NCBI RefSeq assembly: GCF_900176035.1
Contig: NZ_FWWT01000016.1
Location: forward strand, 175,171 to 239,170
Source of the DNA: Desulfonispora thiosulfatigenes DSM 11270
GTDB taxonomy: Bacteria > Bacillota > Peptococcia > Peptococcales > Desulfonisporaceae
Direction of reading: 5' to 3'
Length of the DNA: 64,000 bases
The first letter of the stretch is position 1. The number at the start of each line of letters is the position of its first letter. Positions 44,929 to 53,599 of the stretch are shown piece after piece. The position numbers were made by a program, and so were the translations under genes. Under the pieces are notes generated by a model. The model was given only the letters and a program-made list of their open reading frames with translations. It was not told the origin of the DNA and did no database searches.

Positions 44929-45639
44929 ATGAAAACAAAAATGCTGTGGGATTTACAACAAAAAGAACAAGAACTAACGCGGGTAAAAAAAGAATTAAAA
45001 CAAGAAGATTTAGTAAATGTTTTAACAGAAATGAAAAATAAAATTGCTCCCCTTAAAGAAAATTACGAACATAACAAAGATGAACTAAGAGAAAAAGAAG
45101 GAGTCATCCAAAATAAAGAAAAAAATCTCCAGGATTTATTAAATAATAAAAATATTAAAGAAAACAAACTTTATGACGGCAGCTGTAATGAAGCCCGTGA
45201 GTTAGAAGTAATGCAGGAAAATGTTGAAACAAATAAACAAGAAATAAAAGAGGTAGAAGAAGAAATTTTAAATTACATGGAAAATCTAGAAAATGAAAAA
45301 AAAGGAATGCGTAAAGATGGAAAGCAATTAAAGACATTAATTAAAGATTACCAAGAAAATCTAGAACAATTTAGAGAAAATAAAGAAAAATTTAATTTAA
45401 GAAAAGTAGAATTAGAAGAAGAAATAGAAAAATTAAGCAGGGAAATTGGCCCAGAGCTATTAGAAAAATATAGACAAATTCAAAAGGACTATGATAATCG
45501 AGGAATTGCAAAAATAAATAATGGCGCCTGCTCAGGATGTAGAATAGGGATATCCATATTGCATTTAAGAGAAGTTAATAGTCAAGACACCGTACACTAT
45601 TGTGAAAATTGTCGGCGCATCCTTGTTTTAGATGTATAG
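44929..45639 (+). CDS. Coiled-coil zinc-ribbon protein
   Basis: The 236-residue protein is almost wholly coiled coil (residues about 5-190) and ends in a zinc ribbon CSGCRIGISI...CENCRRIL. This is the C4-type zinc ribbon family (CT398-like, DUF164). GGGGGA precedes the ATG at 44929. Proteins of this family often lie between trmK/NIF3 and rnpB in Clostridia; a role in assembly of protein complexes is suggested for relatives. Confidence 0.9.
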   Translation: MKTKMLWDLQQKEQELTRVKKELKQEDLVNVLTEMKNKIAPLKENYEHNKDELREKEGVIQNKEKNLQDLLNNKNIKENKLYDGSCNEARELEVMQENVETNKQEIKEVEEEILNYMENLENEKKGMRKDGKQLKTLIKDYQENLEQFRENKEKFNLRKVELEEEIEKLSREIGPELLEKYRQIQKDYDNRGIAKINNGACSGCRIGISILHLREVNSQDTVHYCENCRRILVLDV

Positions 45640-45652
45640 AAAAATAACCCAG

Positions 45653-45681
45653 TTGTTATCTAAGATTTAGTATGATATACT
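45653..45681 (+). promoter_or_regulatory. Promoter of rnpB
   Basis: TTGTTA, 17 nt of spacer and TATACT lie 33 nt before the RNA. Confidence 0.75.
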
Positions 45682-45713
45682 TTGTACCTGACAAGAATAC
45701 TAAATAATAAATT

Positions 45714-46054
45714 GAGTAAACTAGATGATCGCAGGCATAAGCCGCAAGGCTGTGTTTGAGGAAAGTCCGGGCTCCATAGGGCAGGGTGCTGGCTAACGGC
45801 CAGTGAGGGTGACCTCAAGGATAGTGCCACAGAAATAAACCGCCTTCTTTTGAAGGTAAGGGTGGAACGGTGCGGTAAGAGCGCACCAGCAGCTAGGTGA
45901 CTAGCTGGCTAGGTAAACCCCACTTGGAGCAAGACCTAATAGGGGAACGCATGGAGTAGCCCGCTCTGTTCCCGGGTAGGTCGCACGAGGTGCTTGGTAA
46001 CTTGCATCCCAGATAGATGATCATCCACGACAGAACCCGGCTTACGGTTTGCTC
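45714..46054 (+). ncRNA. rnpB: RNase P RNA (bacterial class A type)
   Basis: RNase P RNA is the catalytic subunit that removes 5' leaders of tRNA precursors. Conserved parts are GAGGAAAGTCCGGGCTCC, the internal AGGGTGAC, GTAAACCCCAC and the closing ACAGAACCCGGCTTACGG. The ends GAGTAAAC and GTTTGCTC pair to form P1. Length is about 341 nt. Confidence 0.96.
46034..46053 (+). other. Left attachment site (attL) in the 3' end of rnpB
   Basis: AACCCGGCTTACGGTTTGCT recurs at 53359-53378 with one mismatch. It is the exact 3' part of rnpB, so insertion keeps the RNA gene intact. Confidence 0.65.
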
Positions 46055-46070
46055 ACTTACCTTTATGCAA

Positions 46071-46109
46071 GGATTATGAATATTTATACAATATTTATGA
46101 TCCTTTTTT
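46071..46109 (+). terminator. Terminator of rnpB on the element side
   Basis: GGATTATGAATAT pairs with ATATTTATGATCC (two G-T pairs) and is followed by T6. Confidence 0.8.
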
Positions 46110-46274
46110 AGTGCTAATAAATACGTTTAAAGTGATTATGTCCTAGTAAAGAAGGTTATGTTCTACTTCTGTTACTATAGTTATGATTAAGTATATTATA
46201 ATCTTTTTTCAATAATAATATACTAGATAATTTTAACAAGGAATGTTTATAAATCTATCAAATATTTTTCAAAG

Positions 46275-46574
46275 CTTAATTGTAAAATGAAATTGAACAA
46301 ATTGAAAATTTACTAAAAGAAAATGGAATCGGATTGCCTCCAGCCCCTCCAGAACGTCCAAAAGGCTTCTCTAGGAGCAAAAGTTCTTCTACTAAATAAA
46401 GAAAAGGGATGGTTAATTCCGCCTCCATTACATCATAATAAATCTGAAGATAAACTAAGAATATTAAAGTTAACTGCATATACAAGGGCAAGGGAGTACT
46501 TATATATTTTGGATATTAAAGATAGTTCAAATAATTATGAACAACTAGATTTAAATTTATTTTCTGGAATATAA
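46275..46574 (+). pseudogene. DUF3231-like remnant
   Basis: A frame from about 46284 reads IEQIENLLKENGIGLPPAPP and ends at a stop near 46397. A second frame then reads EKGWLIPPPLHHNK and ends at 46574. Both pieces resemble parts of DUF3231 proteins, which are normally 170-340 residues, so an internal deletion with frame change is likely. No start codon with a ribosome binding site is present. Confidence 0.5.
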
Positions 46575-46876
46575 GACAATACATTTAAAAAATAACATTA
46601 ACGACTGTATCTTAGAAATATTAGTTTTAAGGATATTCAGTGCAAAAATATGTAGGAACTTATAAGGGATAATCAGCTCTGTATAATGATTTAGTAATTA
46701 TATCTTTTTCTAGAAAGTAACTTTAATAGTATATAGAAAAATTTAATGTTAAAAAATAGGCTGAGTTTTGGTATATTCAATAATCCAAATCTCGGTCTTT
46801 TTTACATTTTAGTATTTTCATAGAGAGATTTTATAGAAGCATGTATAATAAAAGAAAATAGGCAAGGAGTGTGCAT

Positions 46877-47878
46877 ATGAATTCTGAAATTCTAATGTAC
46901 CAAACCGAGGATGGTTTGACTAAAATAGAAACTACTTTTGATAAAGATACTGTTTGGCTTTCCATTGACCAAATGGCAGAACTTTTTCAACGTGATAAAT
47001 CTACAATTTCTCGTCATATCAAGAACGTATTTAATGAAGGAGAGTTGGTGAGAAATTCAGTTGTTGCAAATTATGCAACAACTGCTGCTGATGGAAAAAC
47101 ATATAATGTAGACTACTATAACTTAGATGTAATTATTTCTGTAGGTTATCGTGTGAAATCATTACGAGGAACTCAATTTAGAATTTGGGCAATCAATATC
47201 TTAAAAGAGTACATGAAAAAAGGCTTTGCTATGAATGATGATCTTTTAAAAAACAATGGAGGCGGAATTTATTTTGATGAATTATTAGAACGCATTCGTG
47301 ATATACGTTCATCTGAGAAGGTTTTTTGGAGAAAAGTGCTTGATATTTACTCAACAAGCGTCGACTATGATCCGAGAGCTGAAACATCAATGCTGTTTTT
47401 TAAGACTGTACAGAATAAAATGCATTGGGCGGCACATGGACAAACTGCAGCTGAAAAGATTTTTTACTCCGTAGATGCCGAAAAGCCATATATGGGTATG
47501 TTGAGTTTTCAGGGAGAAAGACCTAAGCAGGCTGATGCAATGGTAGCAAAAAATTATTGTAATAAAGAGGAATTATCTGCATTAAATAGTGTTGTTTCTG
47601 CTTATCTTGAGTTTGCGGAAATGCAGGCACGGAGAAGAATTCCGATGTATATGTCCGACTGGATTGAAACATTGGATGGATTCTTGAAATTATCTAAATA
47701 TGAGATTCTTACCCATGCAGGAAAAATTAGTGCAAAGACAGCTGAACTAAAGGCTAAAGAAGAATATAAAAAATATAAAAAATTACATATAGATGATATT
47801 TCTAAGGCGGAGAAAGATTATACTAGGGCTTTAGAAGATATGGAAATGAAATTGTTGAGTGAAGAAAAAGAAAATTAG
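46877..47878 (+). CDS. RhuM-family (virulence RhuM) protein
   Basis: The 333-residue protein contains the RhuM signature: WLSIDQMAELFQRDKSTISR (helix-turn-helix-like), YNLDVIISVGYRVKSLRGTQ and the C-terminal MYMSDWIETLDGFLKLS. AAGGAG lies 8 nt before the ATG at 46877. RhuM genes are frequent passengers in pathogenicity, defence and mobile islands; the biochemical role is unknown. Here it is the first intact gene of the rnpB element. Confidence 0.9.
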   Translation: MNSEILMYQTEDGLTKIETTFDKDTVWLSIDQMAELFQRDKSTISRHIKNVFNEGELVRNSVVANYATTAADGKTYNVDYYNLDVIISVGYRVKSLRGTQFRIWAINILKEYMKKGFAMNDDLLKNNGGGIYFDELLERIRDIRSSEKVFWRKVLDIYSTSVDYDPRAETSMLFFKTVQNKMHWAAHGQTAAEKIFYSVDAEKPYMGMLSFQGERPKQADAMVAKNYCNKEELSALNSVVSAYLEFAEMQARRRIPMYMSDWIETLDGFLKLSKYEILTHAGKISAKTAELKAKEEYKKYKKLHIDDISKAEKDYTRALEDMEMKLLSEEKEN

Positions 47879-48049
47879 AGTATATTGTAAAGGGTTGCTT
47901 TGAAGTGGAAAGGTAAGGATATTTAATCATAAAAGATAATTTAGTTGCAAAGCATAAAGGTAGTCTCAAATCGAGACTAGAATAGAAAACAGTATAAGTT
48001 AATAAAAAAGCTACTTTTTATCTTATCTTTAAATATACAGGAGGTATTA

Positions 48050-50557
48050 ATGAATTATTACGCAGTTGTGATAATTACCATAGTTTTATGTGTATTATTG
48101 GCATTTTTAGTTCTTAAAATTAAGAATGTTAATAAAGAACAAACAACAGGGGGAATGTTGGTTGGAACTGGATTGGGATTAATTACATCTTCATTTCCAA
48201 GTTTAACTGATAGAATATTTGACTTCGGAGAAAAATTTTTAACTAATACGAATACAGTAAGTTCAAGTGAAGTAAACCTTATATCTTTAATCTGTGGGTT
48301 TATATTAATTTTATTAGGAATATATTACAATAAAAATATTAAAGATAGATTCTTTGTGCTTAATATCCTTAGCAAAGATAGAAGATTAATAAGTGATAGA
48401 AAGACTGTTAAAGATCTGAATATATCTGATTTTAAGCTAAAAGAACATCAAATAGATGTAGTAAGAATGTTTAATGATGCAAATAACATAACTCAAAGTT
48501 CGTGTAAATATATAGTTGAAGAAATTGAAGAAAAAGCTAAAAATTTTATAAATCAAAGCGGTGATTTCAAAAAAGCTTTTACTGGAATGTTTTCAATACC
48601 TTTTACTATTTTAGCAGGTACATATTTATCTGCTACTGAAATCGATGAGTATCTTGAATATAACCGTAACAAAGGTAAATATTCTTCATTGGGGTTAAAG
48701 AAGTGGTATCAGAAAAAAATAAGTTATCCAGATTTAAATATAACTACACAAAATACTAATAAACAATCAAAAGAAATTGTAGTAGCAGTATCTATAACTA
48801 AAAATATAACTGATGAAGATTTAGTGCAGTTCAGAGGAAAAGATACCTTAAATATAGGATTACAAAATCCAAAAGATAATGTAATTGAGCTTAGAAAACA
48901 ATTGGAGGATTATGTAAAATCAATAATAGATAATATAGAGAATTTAAAGACAGTATATCCAAACTTAGAGATCGTTCACTTAGTAGGGGCAATTCCAAGT
49001 TGTTTATCAATTGAATTAGGTAGAAAAATAAGTCTAAACAGAAACAGGTTGCCATTAATAATGAGTTATCATTTTAAATTTGGGAATACACCTAAATATA
49101 ATTTTGGGATAATAGTTACAGAAAAAGATAAAGGAAAATTAATAAAAAACAGGGAGAATATAGGAATTATGTATGATTTATCATCAGATTTTAAAAAGTT
49201 TTATTATAATGAAGTTGTTCTTCCAAAAGAAGAAACAAACAACCTTAGAGAAAAGAAAAAATTAAATATACAAAGGCTTAAGGATGGTCTTGATGAATAT
49301 AACACAAAAAATAATACAAACTATAAAGTTGCTGAAACTTTAGAGCAAGGTAGTGTTGCTATGTCTACAGTAACACAAAATGAAAAAAATGATTATGATA
49401 TTGATGTAGCAATAGTATTTGACGATACTAATTTAAATGGTTTAGGTCATAGATGTGTTAAAAATGTAATAGTAGATAGAAAATGTAATAACTTCAAGAC
49501 TCCACCAGAGGCACTAACAAATTGCGTTAGAATAGTATATTCAGATAATTACCATATAGACTTTGCAATATACAAAAGAATCAAAAATGATGATGGTAGT
49601 TATAATTATGAACATGCAGGTGCAGAAAAATGGAATTCAAGAAATCCCAGGGCAATTAATAATTGGTTTAAAGATGAAATAAAAATTCATGGCGAAAAAT
49701 TAAGACAAGCAGTAAGACTATCTAAGATGTTTTGTAAATCAAGAAGCGATTGGAAAATGCCAGGGGGACTCATTCAATCAGTACTATGTGATGAGAAGAT
49801 TCTAGATTATGATAGAATTGATGAAATGTTTTATTACACAATTAAAGAAATTAAAAATAGATTGGAGAATGACATTGAAGTTTATAATCCAACAGATTTT
49901 GAACAAAGTTTACTGTTAAAGGAATCAGACAGGGATAAGATGAATAACTTAGCTAATAGACTTAAGGATAGATTGAGTAAGTTAGATATTTTATTTGATA
50001 ACAATTGTACCTTTAAAGAGGCTATTGAAGCTTGGAACGAATTTTTCAAACATGAATTTTGGGCTTATGATGAAGAAAATGAAAAAAGATTATGTTCTTT
50101 ATCAGAAACAGTTAGCTTGATGAAATCTTTAAATATATCTTTAACTGAGTATGATGATACGGAAGAATTTATTGAAAATATAATGCCAATTGAAGATAGG
50201 TATTTAGTTAAACTAGATTGTAAAGTTGCAGACTATGAAATAGAAAATGGAGATATACAAATAAAACAAATTATAAAATTATCGACATTAAGAAATGAAG
50301 GCAAAAAAATTCCATTGAATCGAATACTAGAATTTTATTTAGATATCAATAAAGTTCCCTATCCGTTTCAAGTATACTGGAAAGTAAAAAACAATGGAAA
50401 GAAAGCTATAGAAAATAACTGTATCCGAGGTGAAATATTTAAAATTAAAGAAGAACAATTTGATAGATTAATAGAAGAAAGCAGTTTTGAAGGAGATCAT
50501 TATGTAGAGTGTTATATTGTAAAAAATGGTGTATGTGTAGCTAAAGATAGAATTTAA
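48050..50557 (+). CDS. Single-chain CBASS-like protein: 2TM-SAVED-CD-NTase-AGS-C fusion
   Basis: The 835-residue protein has two membrane helices (about residues 3-23 and 76-96). A SAVED sensor region follows (about 110-395; FSIPFTILAGTYL, VHLVGAIPSCLSIELGRKIS). Next is a CD-NTase core with GS at 434-435 (EQGSVAMST), metal Asp 450 and 452 in YDIDVAIVF and a third Asp at 504 in YHIDFAIYK. The C-terminal AGS-C domain (about 715-835) ends in ECYIVKNGVCVAKDRI. In known CBASS the cyclase and a 2TM-SAVED effector are separate proteins: the cyclase makes a cyclic nucleotide on infection, SAVED binds it and the membrane part kills the cell. Here both are fused. AGGAGG lies 6 nt before the ATG. All catalytic residues look intact. 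Confidence 0.85.
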   Translation: MNYYAVVIITIVLCVLLAFLVLKIKNVNKEQTTGGMLVGTGLGLITSSFPSLTDRIFDFGEKFLTNTNTVSSSEVNLISLICGFILILLGIYYNKNIKDRFFVLNILSKDRRLISDRKTVKDLNISDFKLKEHQIDVVRMFNDANNITQSSCKYIVEEIEEKAKNFINQSGDFKKAFTGMFSIPFTILAGTYLSATEIDEYLEYNRNKGKYSSLGLKKWYQKKISYPDLNITTQNTNKQSKEIVVAVSITKNITDEDLVQFRGKDTLNIGLQNPKDNVIELRKQLEDYVKSIIDNIENLKTVYPNLEIVHLVGAIPSCLSIELGRKISLNRNRLPLIMSYHFKFGNTPKYNFGIIVTEKDKGKLIKNRENIGIMYDLSSDFKKFYYNEVVLPKEETNNLREKKKLNIQRLKDGLDEYNTKNNTNYKVAETLEQGSVAMSTVTQNEKNDYDIDVAIVFDDTNLNGLGHRCVKNVIVDRKCNNFKTPPEALTNCVRIVYSDNYHIDFAIYKRIKNDDGSYNYEHAGAEKWNSRNPRAINNWFKDEIKIHGEKLRQAVRLSKMFCKSRSDWKMPGGLIQSVLCDEKILDYDRIDEMFYYTIKEIKNRLENDIEVYNPTDFEQSLLLKESDRDKMNNLANRLKDRLSKLDILFDNNCTFKEAIEAWNEFFKHEFWAYDEENEKRLCSLSETVSLMKSLNISLTEYDDTEEFIENIMPIEDRYLVKLDCKVADYEIENGDIQIKQIIKLSTLRNEGKKIPLNRILEFYLDINKVPYPFQVYWKVKNNGKKAIENNCIRGEIFKIKEEQFDRLIEESSFEGDHYVECYIVKNGVCVAKDRI

Positions 50558-50755
50558 GTTCTTATTTTAAGGTAAACATATAATTTTTAGTAGCTTTTGT
50601 AATTTTAAATAGATATATGAATTGTAAAAGTTGTTAAGAGATAGTCGAAGAGATAGAGGAAAGGAAGCTTTTAAAATAAGGCAGCAGCATTTTTTGCCAA
50701 GGGAATAGAAAATTAATTTATATATTTATTGATAAAAATATAGATTAATTTGGGG
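50558..50755 (+). other. Intergenic stretch in the element
   Basis: AT-rich sequence with no supported gene or terminator seen. Confidence 0.4.
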
Positions 50756-51195
50756 TTAGATGGTTATTAAATCGTTTTAAAATATATCCAAACGCTTACT
50801 ATAATGATCTAAAAAAAAGTTCCCTAAAACAAGAAATTAAAAGGACTTCCTTGAAAGGGCTTATTAAAACAACATATAATAGATACGACGGTAAATTGGG
50901 TTATTGTATGATTCCAAAACGCTTATCTATTAAAGGCAAAGCACATAAAGTTTTTGAAAACCTACTAAAGCAAGATTTTACAGCAGAAAAGAAAAATATT
51001 AAATGCTGTACCGATTTCACCTATACACACCTTTTTAATGGTAGTTTAAGGTATAATTGTTTAATTCTTGATTTGTATGATCGTAGTATTGCTGCTACTA
51101 AAACTACAAATTACTTGACTACTGACCTAGCAATAGAAACATTAAATGAAGCTTTAGGTGTTACAATTCTGCTTGACCAGGTCAAATTTAAATAA
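50756..51195 (+). pseudogene. IS3-family transposase (OrfB) remnant
   Basis: The frame reads RFKIYPNAYYNDLKKSS then KAHKVFENLLKQDFTA, CCTDFTYTHLFNGSLRYNC and LDLYDRSIAATKTTNYLTT. These are parts of an IS150-type DDE transposase. The first Asp of the triad (CTDF) and the second (LDLYDRS region) survive, but the N-terminal half is deleted and the rest after about residue 110 is lost. Confidence 0.75.
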
Positions 51196-51273
51196 GGCAA
51201 GTTATTATACTAGTCCCCTTGCTGTGGTTAAGATTAGAGTATTTAATAAAATTAATAATAGGGGAGGAATATA

Positions 51274-52044
51274 ATGAATTGGTTAATTTCGGCTAATGGT
51301 TCAATTTATAGGCATTCAGATGCATTTGAAAAGATGGGATATGTTGATTGGAGGCAAACTGCAAACTATGAAGTAGGGGATATTATCTACATATACTCTA
51401 CTAGACCTCTAAGTAAAATTGAGTTTAAGTGCATTGTGGAGAAAATAGATATTCAATTTAAAGATATTACAGATGATAAAGAGTTTTGGATTAATGAAGA
51501 TGAATATTATAAATGGAAAAAACGACTTTATAGTAGAATTAGGTTAATAGAAAGAACTGCAGGGGGAAATTTAACGCTAAATAAACTCAAAGAAAATGGG
51601 TTAAAGGCTGCACCTCAAGGACCGATAAAATTGAAAGATGATATTCTAAGTTACATAGAAAAATATTTTCATAAAGATTTAACAGATATAACCTTTCCTG
51701 ATGAAATTCCAAATGAAGAAGGTTTATATGAAGGTGTAGGGGTGAGTGTTAAAGTTAGTAGATATGAAAGAAGTAGTATAGCTAGAAAAAAGTGCATTGA
51801 ATATCATGGAAGCGATTGCATAGTGTGTGGTTTTAGTTTTGGGAAAGTGTATGGTGATTTTGCTGAAGGTTTTATACATGTTCATCATGTCACGCCGTTA
51901 TCTGAAATTAATGCTGAATATAAAGTAGATTATAAAAATGATTTAATTCCTGTATGTCCCAATTGTCATGCAATGTTACATAAGAAAAAAGGGTCGGAAT
52001 ATTTAAGTATAGAGCAGTTGAAAGAAATTATTAAAAGAAAATAG
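51274..52044 (+). CDS. EVE-HNH endonuclease, type IV restriction type
   Basis: The 256-residue protein has an N-terminal EVE/PUA-like domain (residues 1-115, NWLISANGSIYRHSDAFEKM and YEVGDIIYIYST) that in relatives flips and reads modified bases. A C-terminal HNH nuclease follows (about 165-250) with zinc cysteines in CIVCG and CPNCH and the catalytic HVHHVTPLS and N(C)HAMLH. EVE-HNH proteins such as VcaM4I cut phage DNA that carries modified cytosine. GGGGAGG lies 7 nt before the ATG. It is next to the CBASS-like gene and inside the rnpB element. Confidence 0.85.
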   Translation: MNWLISANGSIYRHSDAFEKMGYVDWRQTANYEVGDIIYIYSTRPLSKIEFKCIVEKIDIQFKDITDDKEFWINEDEYYKWKKRLYSRIRLIERTAGGNLTLNKLKENGLKAAPQGPIKLKDDILSYIEKYFHKDLTDITFPDEIPNEEGLYEGVGVSVKVSRYERSSIARKKCIEYHGSDCIVCGFSFGKVYGDFAEGFIHVHHVTPLSEINAEYKVDYKNDLIPVCPNCHAMLHKKKGSEYLSIEQLKEIIKRK

Positions 52045-52304
52045 TAGGTTAACAATAAAAACAATAATAAGAGGTTAAATATCAAAAGATTTACAATATT
52101 ATTATAGTTAGAAGCAGGGTTTCTAAGAGACTAGATTCTTGTTTTAAATATTAATATCATGTTATTACCTCAGTTTGTCAGAGGGGTATGTATTATAAGT
52201 CAAAATCTCAAAATATAAGTTAAGGTATTTATTTATATTTGTGATTATATAACTTATTTAGTCATGATTTAGTATGCGAAATATATTTGTTAATTAAAAA
52301 TAAA
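52045..52304 (+). other. Intergenic stretch between nuclease and integrase
   Basis: About 260 nt of very AT-rich sequence between convergent genes. No gene is seen. Confidence 0.4.
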
Positions 52305-52326
52305 AGGGCAGTTAAAAACTACCCTC
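52305..52326 (-). terminator. Terminator of the integrase gene
   Basis: On the minus strand AGGGTAGT and ACTGCCCT pair and are followed by TTTATTTTT. Confidence 0.8.
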
Positions 52327-52340
52327 TAAAGTATTTTTTA

Positions 52341-53225
52341 TTACAATTTATCTACAGCTTCTTTTTTTCTATCTTGATTGGTATGGGCATAAATTAAAGT
52401 ACTCTCGGTATCATCATGTCCCATTAATTCCTGAATAGTTACAATGTCTACACCCTCTTCAAGTAACCTTGTAGCGAAAGTATGTCTGAGTTTATGAGGA
52501 GTAATTAGCTCAGCATTTAGACTTGCACGTTCTACCCATTTCTTAAAAATTAATCTAAGTGTTGATTTGTCCATTTGATTTCCAGTTCCATTAATTATGA
52601 TATATTGGTTCTCAAGTGGCAGCCTAGTTTGCAGATAGTCCCAAAGAATTTCAATTAGGTCTTCCTTTAAAGGAAGAAATCTTTCTTTTTGCCCTTTACC
52701 AAATACTTTTAATGTCTTATTTTTAAAATCAATATCCGACCATTGAAGACCAATTAACTCTGATCTGCGAATACCTGTAAAAGCAAATAGATAGAGCATT
52801 GTTTTATCACGTAGCCAATGTTCTTCGTTTTTAAACTGGTCGGGTGCTGATAAAAGTTTATTTAATTCTCCTTTTTTAAGGTATATAGGCATTCTTTTTG
52901 GAATCTTAGGTGGAGTAATTTTTCTCATAGGAGACATCATAATATAATCTTGATCTACGCAAAAATTAAAGAAGCTTCTAAAACAATTAATTTTTCTTGC
53001 AACTGTGGCAGGCTCGAGGTTGTACTTATTATCAAGATAATTAAGAAAACCTCTTATAACATTTTGCGAAACAGCATCAGCTCTTAAAGGTATTTCATCA
53101 TTTTGTAAAAATTCGATGAGTTGGCTAATATCTCTTCTATAAGCTGTAATAGTCTCGATACTGGAATTTCTTTCAAATCTTAGGTAAGACATAAACTCAC
53201 CCATAACTCTACGTAAGTCTTTCAT
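52341..53225 (-). CDS. Tyrosine recombinase (XerC/XerD-like integrase)
   Basis: The 294-residue protein has the SAM-like N-terminal core-binding domain (YLRFERNSSIETITAYRRDI) and a catalytic domain with Arg in TGIRRSELIGLQW, His-x-x-Arg in TPHKLRHTFATRL, the GH of LMGHDDTESTLIYAH and its Tyr. All catalytic residues are present. It lies 134 bp from the right 20-bp repeat, pointing inward, so it is likely the integrase of the rnpB element. A housekeeping Xer-like role is possible but the context speaks for the element. Confidence 0.88.
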   Translation of the reverse strand: MKDLRRVMGEFMSYLRFERNSSIETITAYRRDISQLIEFLQNDEIPLRADAVSQNVIRGFLNYLDNKYNLEPATVARKINCFRSFFNFCVDQDYIMMSPMRKITPPKIPKRMPIYLKKGELNKLLSAPDQFKNEEHWLRDKTMLYLFAFTGIRRSELIGLQWSDIDFKNKTLKVFGKGQKERFLPLKEDLIEILWDYLQTRLPLENQYIIINGTGNQMDKSTLRLIFKKWVERASLNAELITPHKLRHTFATRLLEEGVDIVTIQELMGHDDTESTLIYAHTNQDRKKEAVDKL

Positions 53226-53358
53226 AATATACCTCTTGCATAAATATACGTTTTATTCACTAAATCATAACTATAGCAGAAGTGATACATAAGCTTTTAA
53301 AATCTATCCTAGGGTTTGGGGCACAAGGAAGTAAGGGTTAGGACTTTCATTGTCCGAT

Positions 53359-53378
53359 AACCCAGCTTACGGTTTGCT
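53359..53378 (+). other. Right attachment site (attR), displaced rnpB 3' end
   Basis: AACCCAGCTTACGGTTTGCT is 19 of 20 identical to 46034-46053. It is followed by a strong terminator at 53396-53428. Confidence 0.65.
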
Positions 53379-53395
53379 TAACTATAAATTATAAG

Positions 53396-53428
53396 AAAAA
53401 CCTGGATACTAGTTATCCAGGTTTTTTT
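53396..53428 (+). terminator. Strong terminator, probably the original rnpB terminator
   Basis: AACCTGGATA/TATCCAGGTT with a five-base loop is followed by T7. There is no gene just upstream that would need it apart from the displaced rnpB end. Confidence 0.9.
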
Positions 53429-53599
53429 ATTTGTTTAAGATTTTAATAAAGGCGTAATACTTTTGAGATTATCTTGTGAGGTTTGTTTGGAATGGTTTTT
53501 TAAACTTTAGGTATGAAGAAATAAATAACAAAATTTAACAATTCATTCCTTGCAATTACATAAAGCATGCTTAATAATTAAGTAAAGGAGGTATTAAAT

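Larger units (their letters stand above)
46034..53378. mobile_element. Candidate 7.3-kb integrative element with defence cargo at rnpB
   Basis: The region is flanked by 20-bp direct repeats (19 of 20 identical) derived from the 3' end of rnpB. A tyrosine recombinase gene lies 134 bp inside the right repeat. The cargo is a RhuM protein, a fused CBASS-like protein, a transposase remnant and an EVE-HNH nuclease. A strong terminator lies 22 nt outside the right repeat, where the terminator of an uninterrupted rnpB would be expected. No transfer or replication genes are seen. Confidence 0.65.

Noticed and set aside
53359..53378. Second, truncated rnpB gene
   Set aside because: Only about 20 nt match the rnpB end and the sequence upstream is unrelated, so it is an attachment-site repeat and not an RNA gene.
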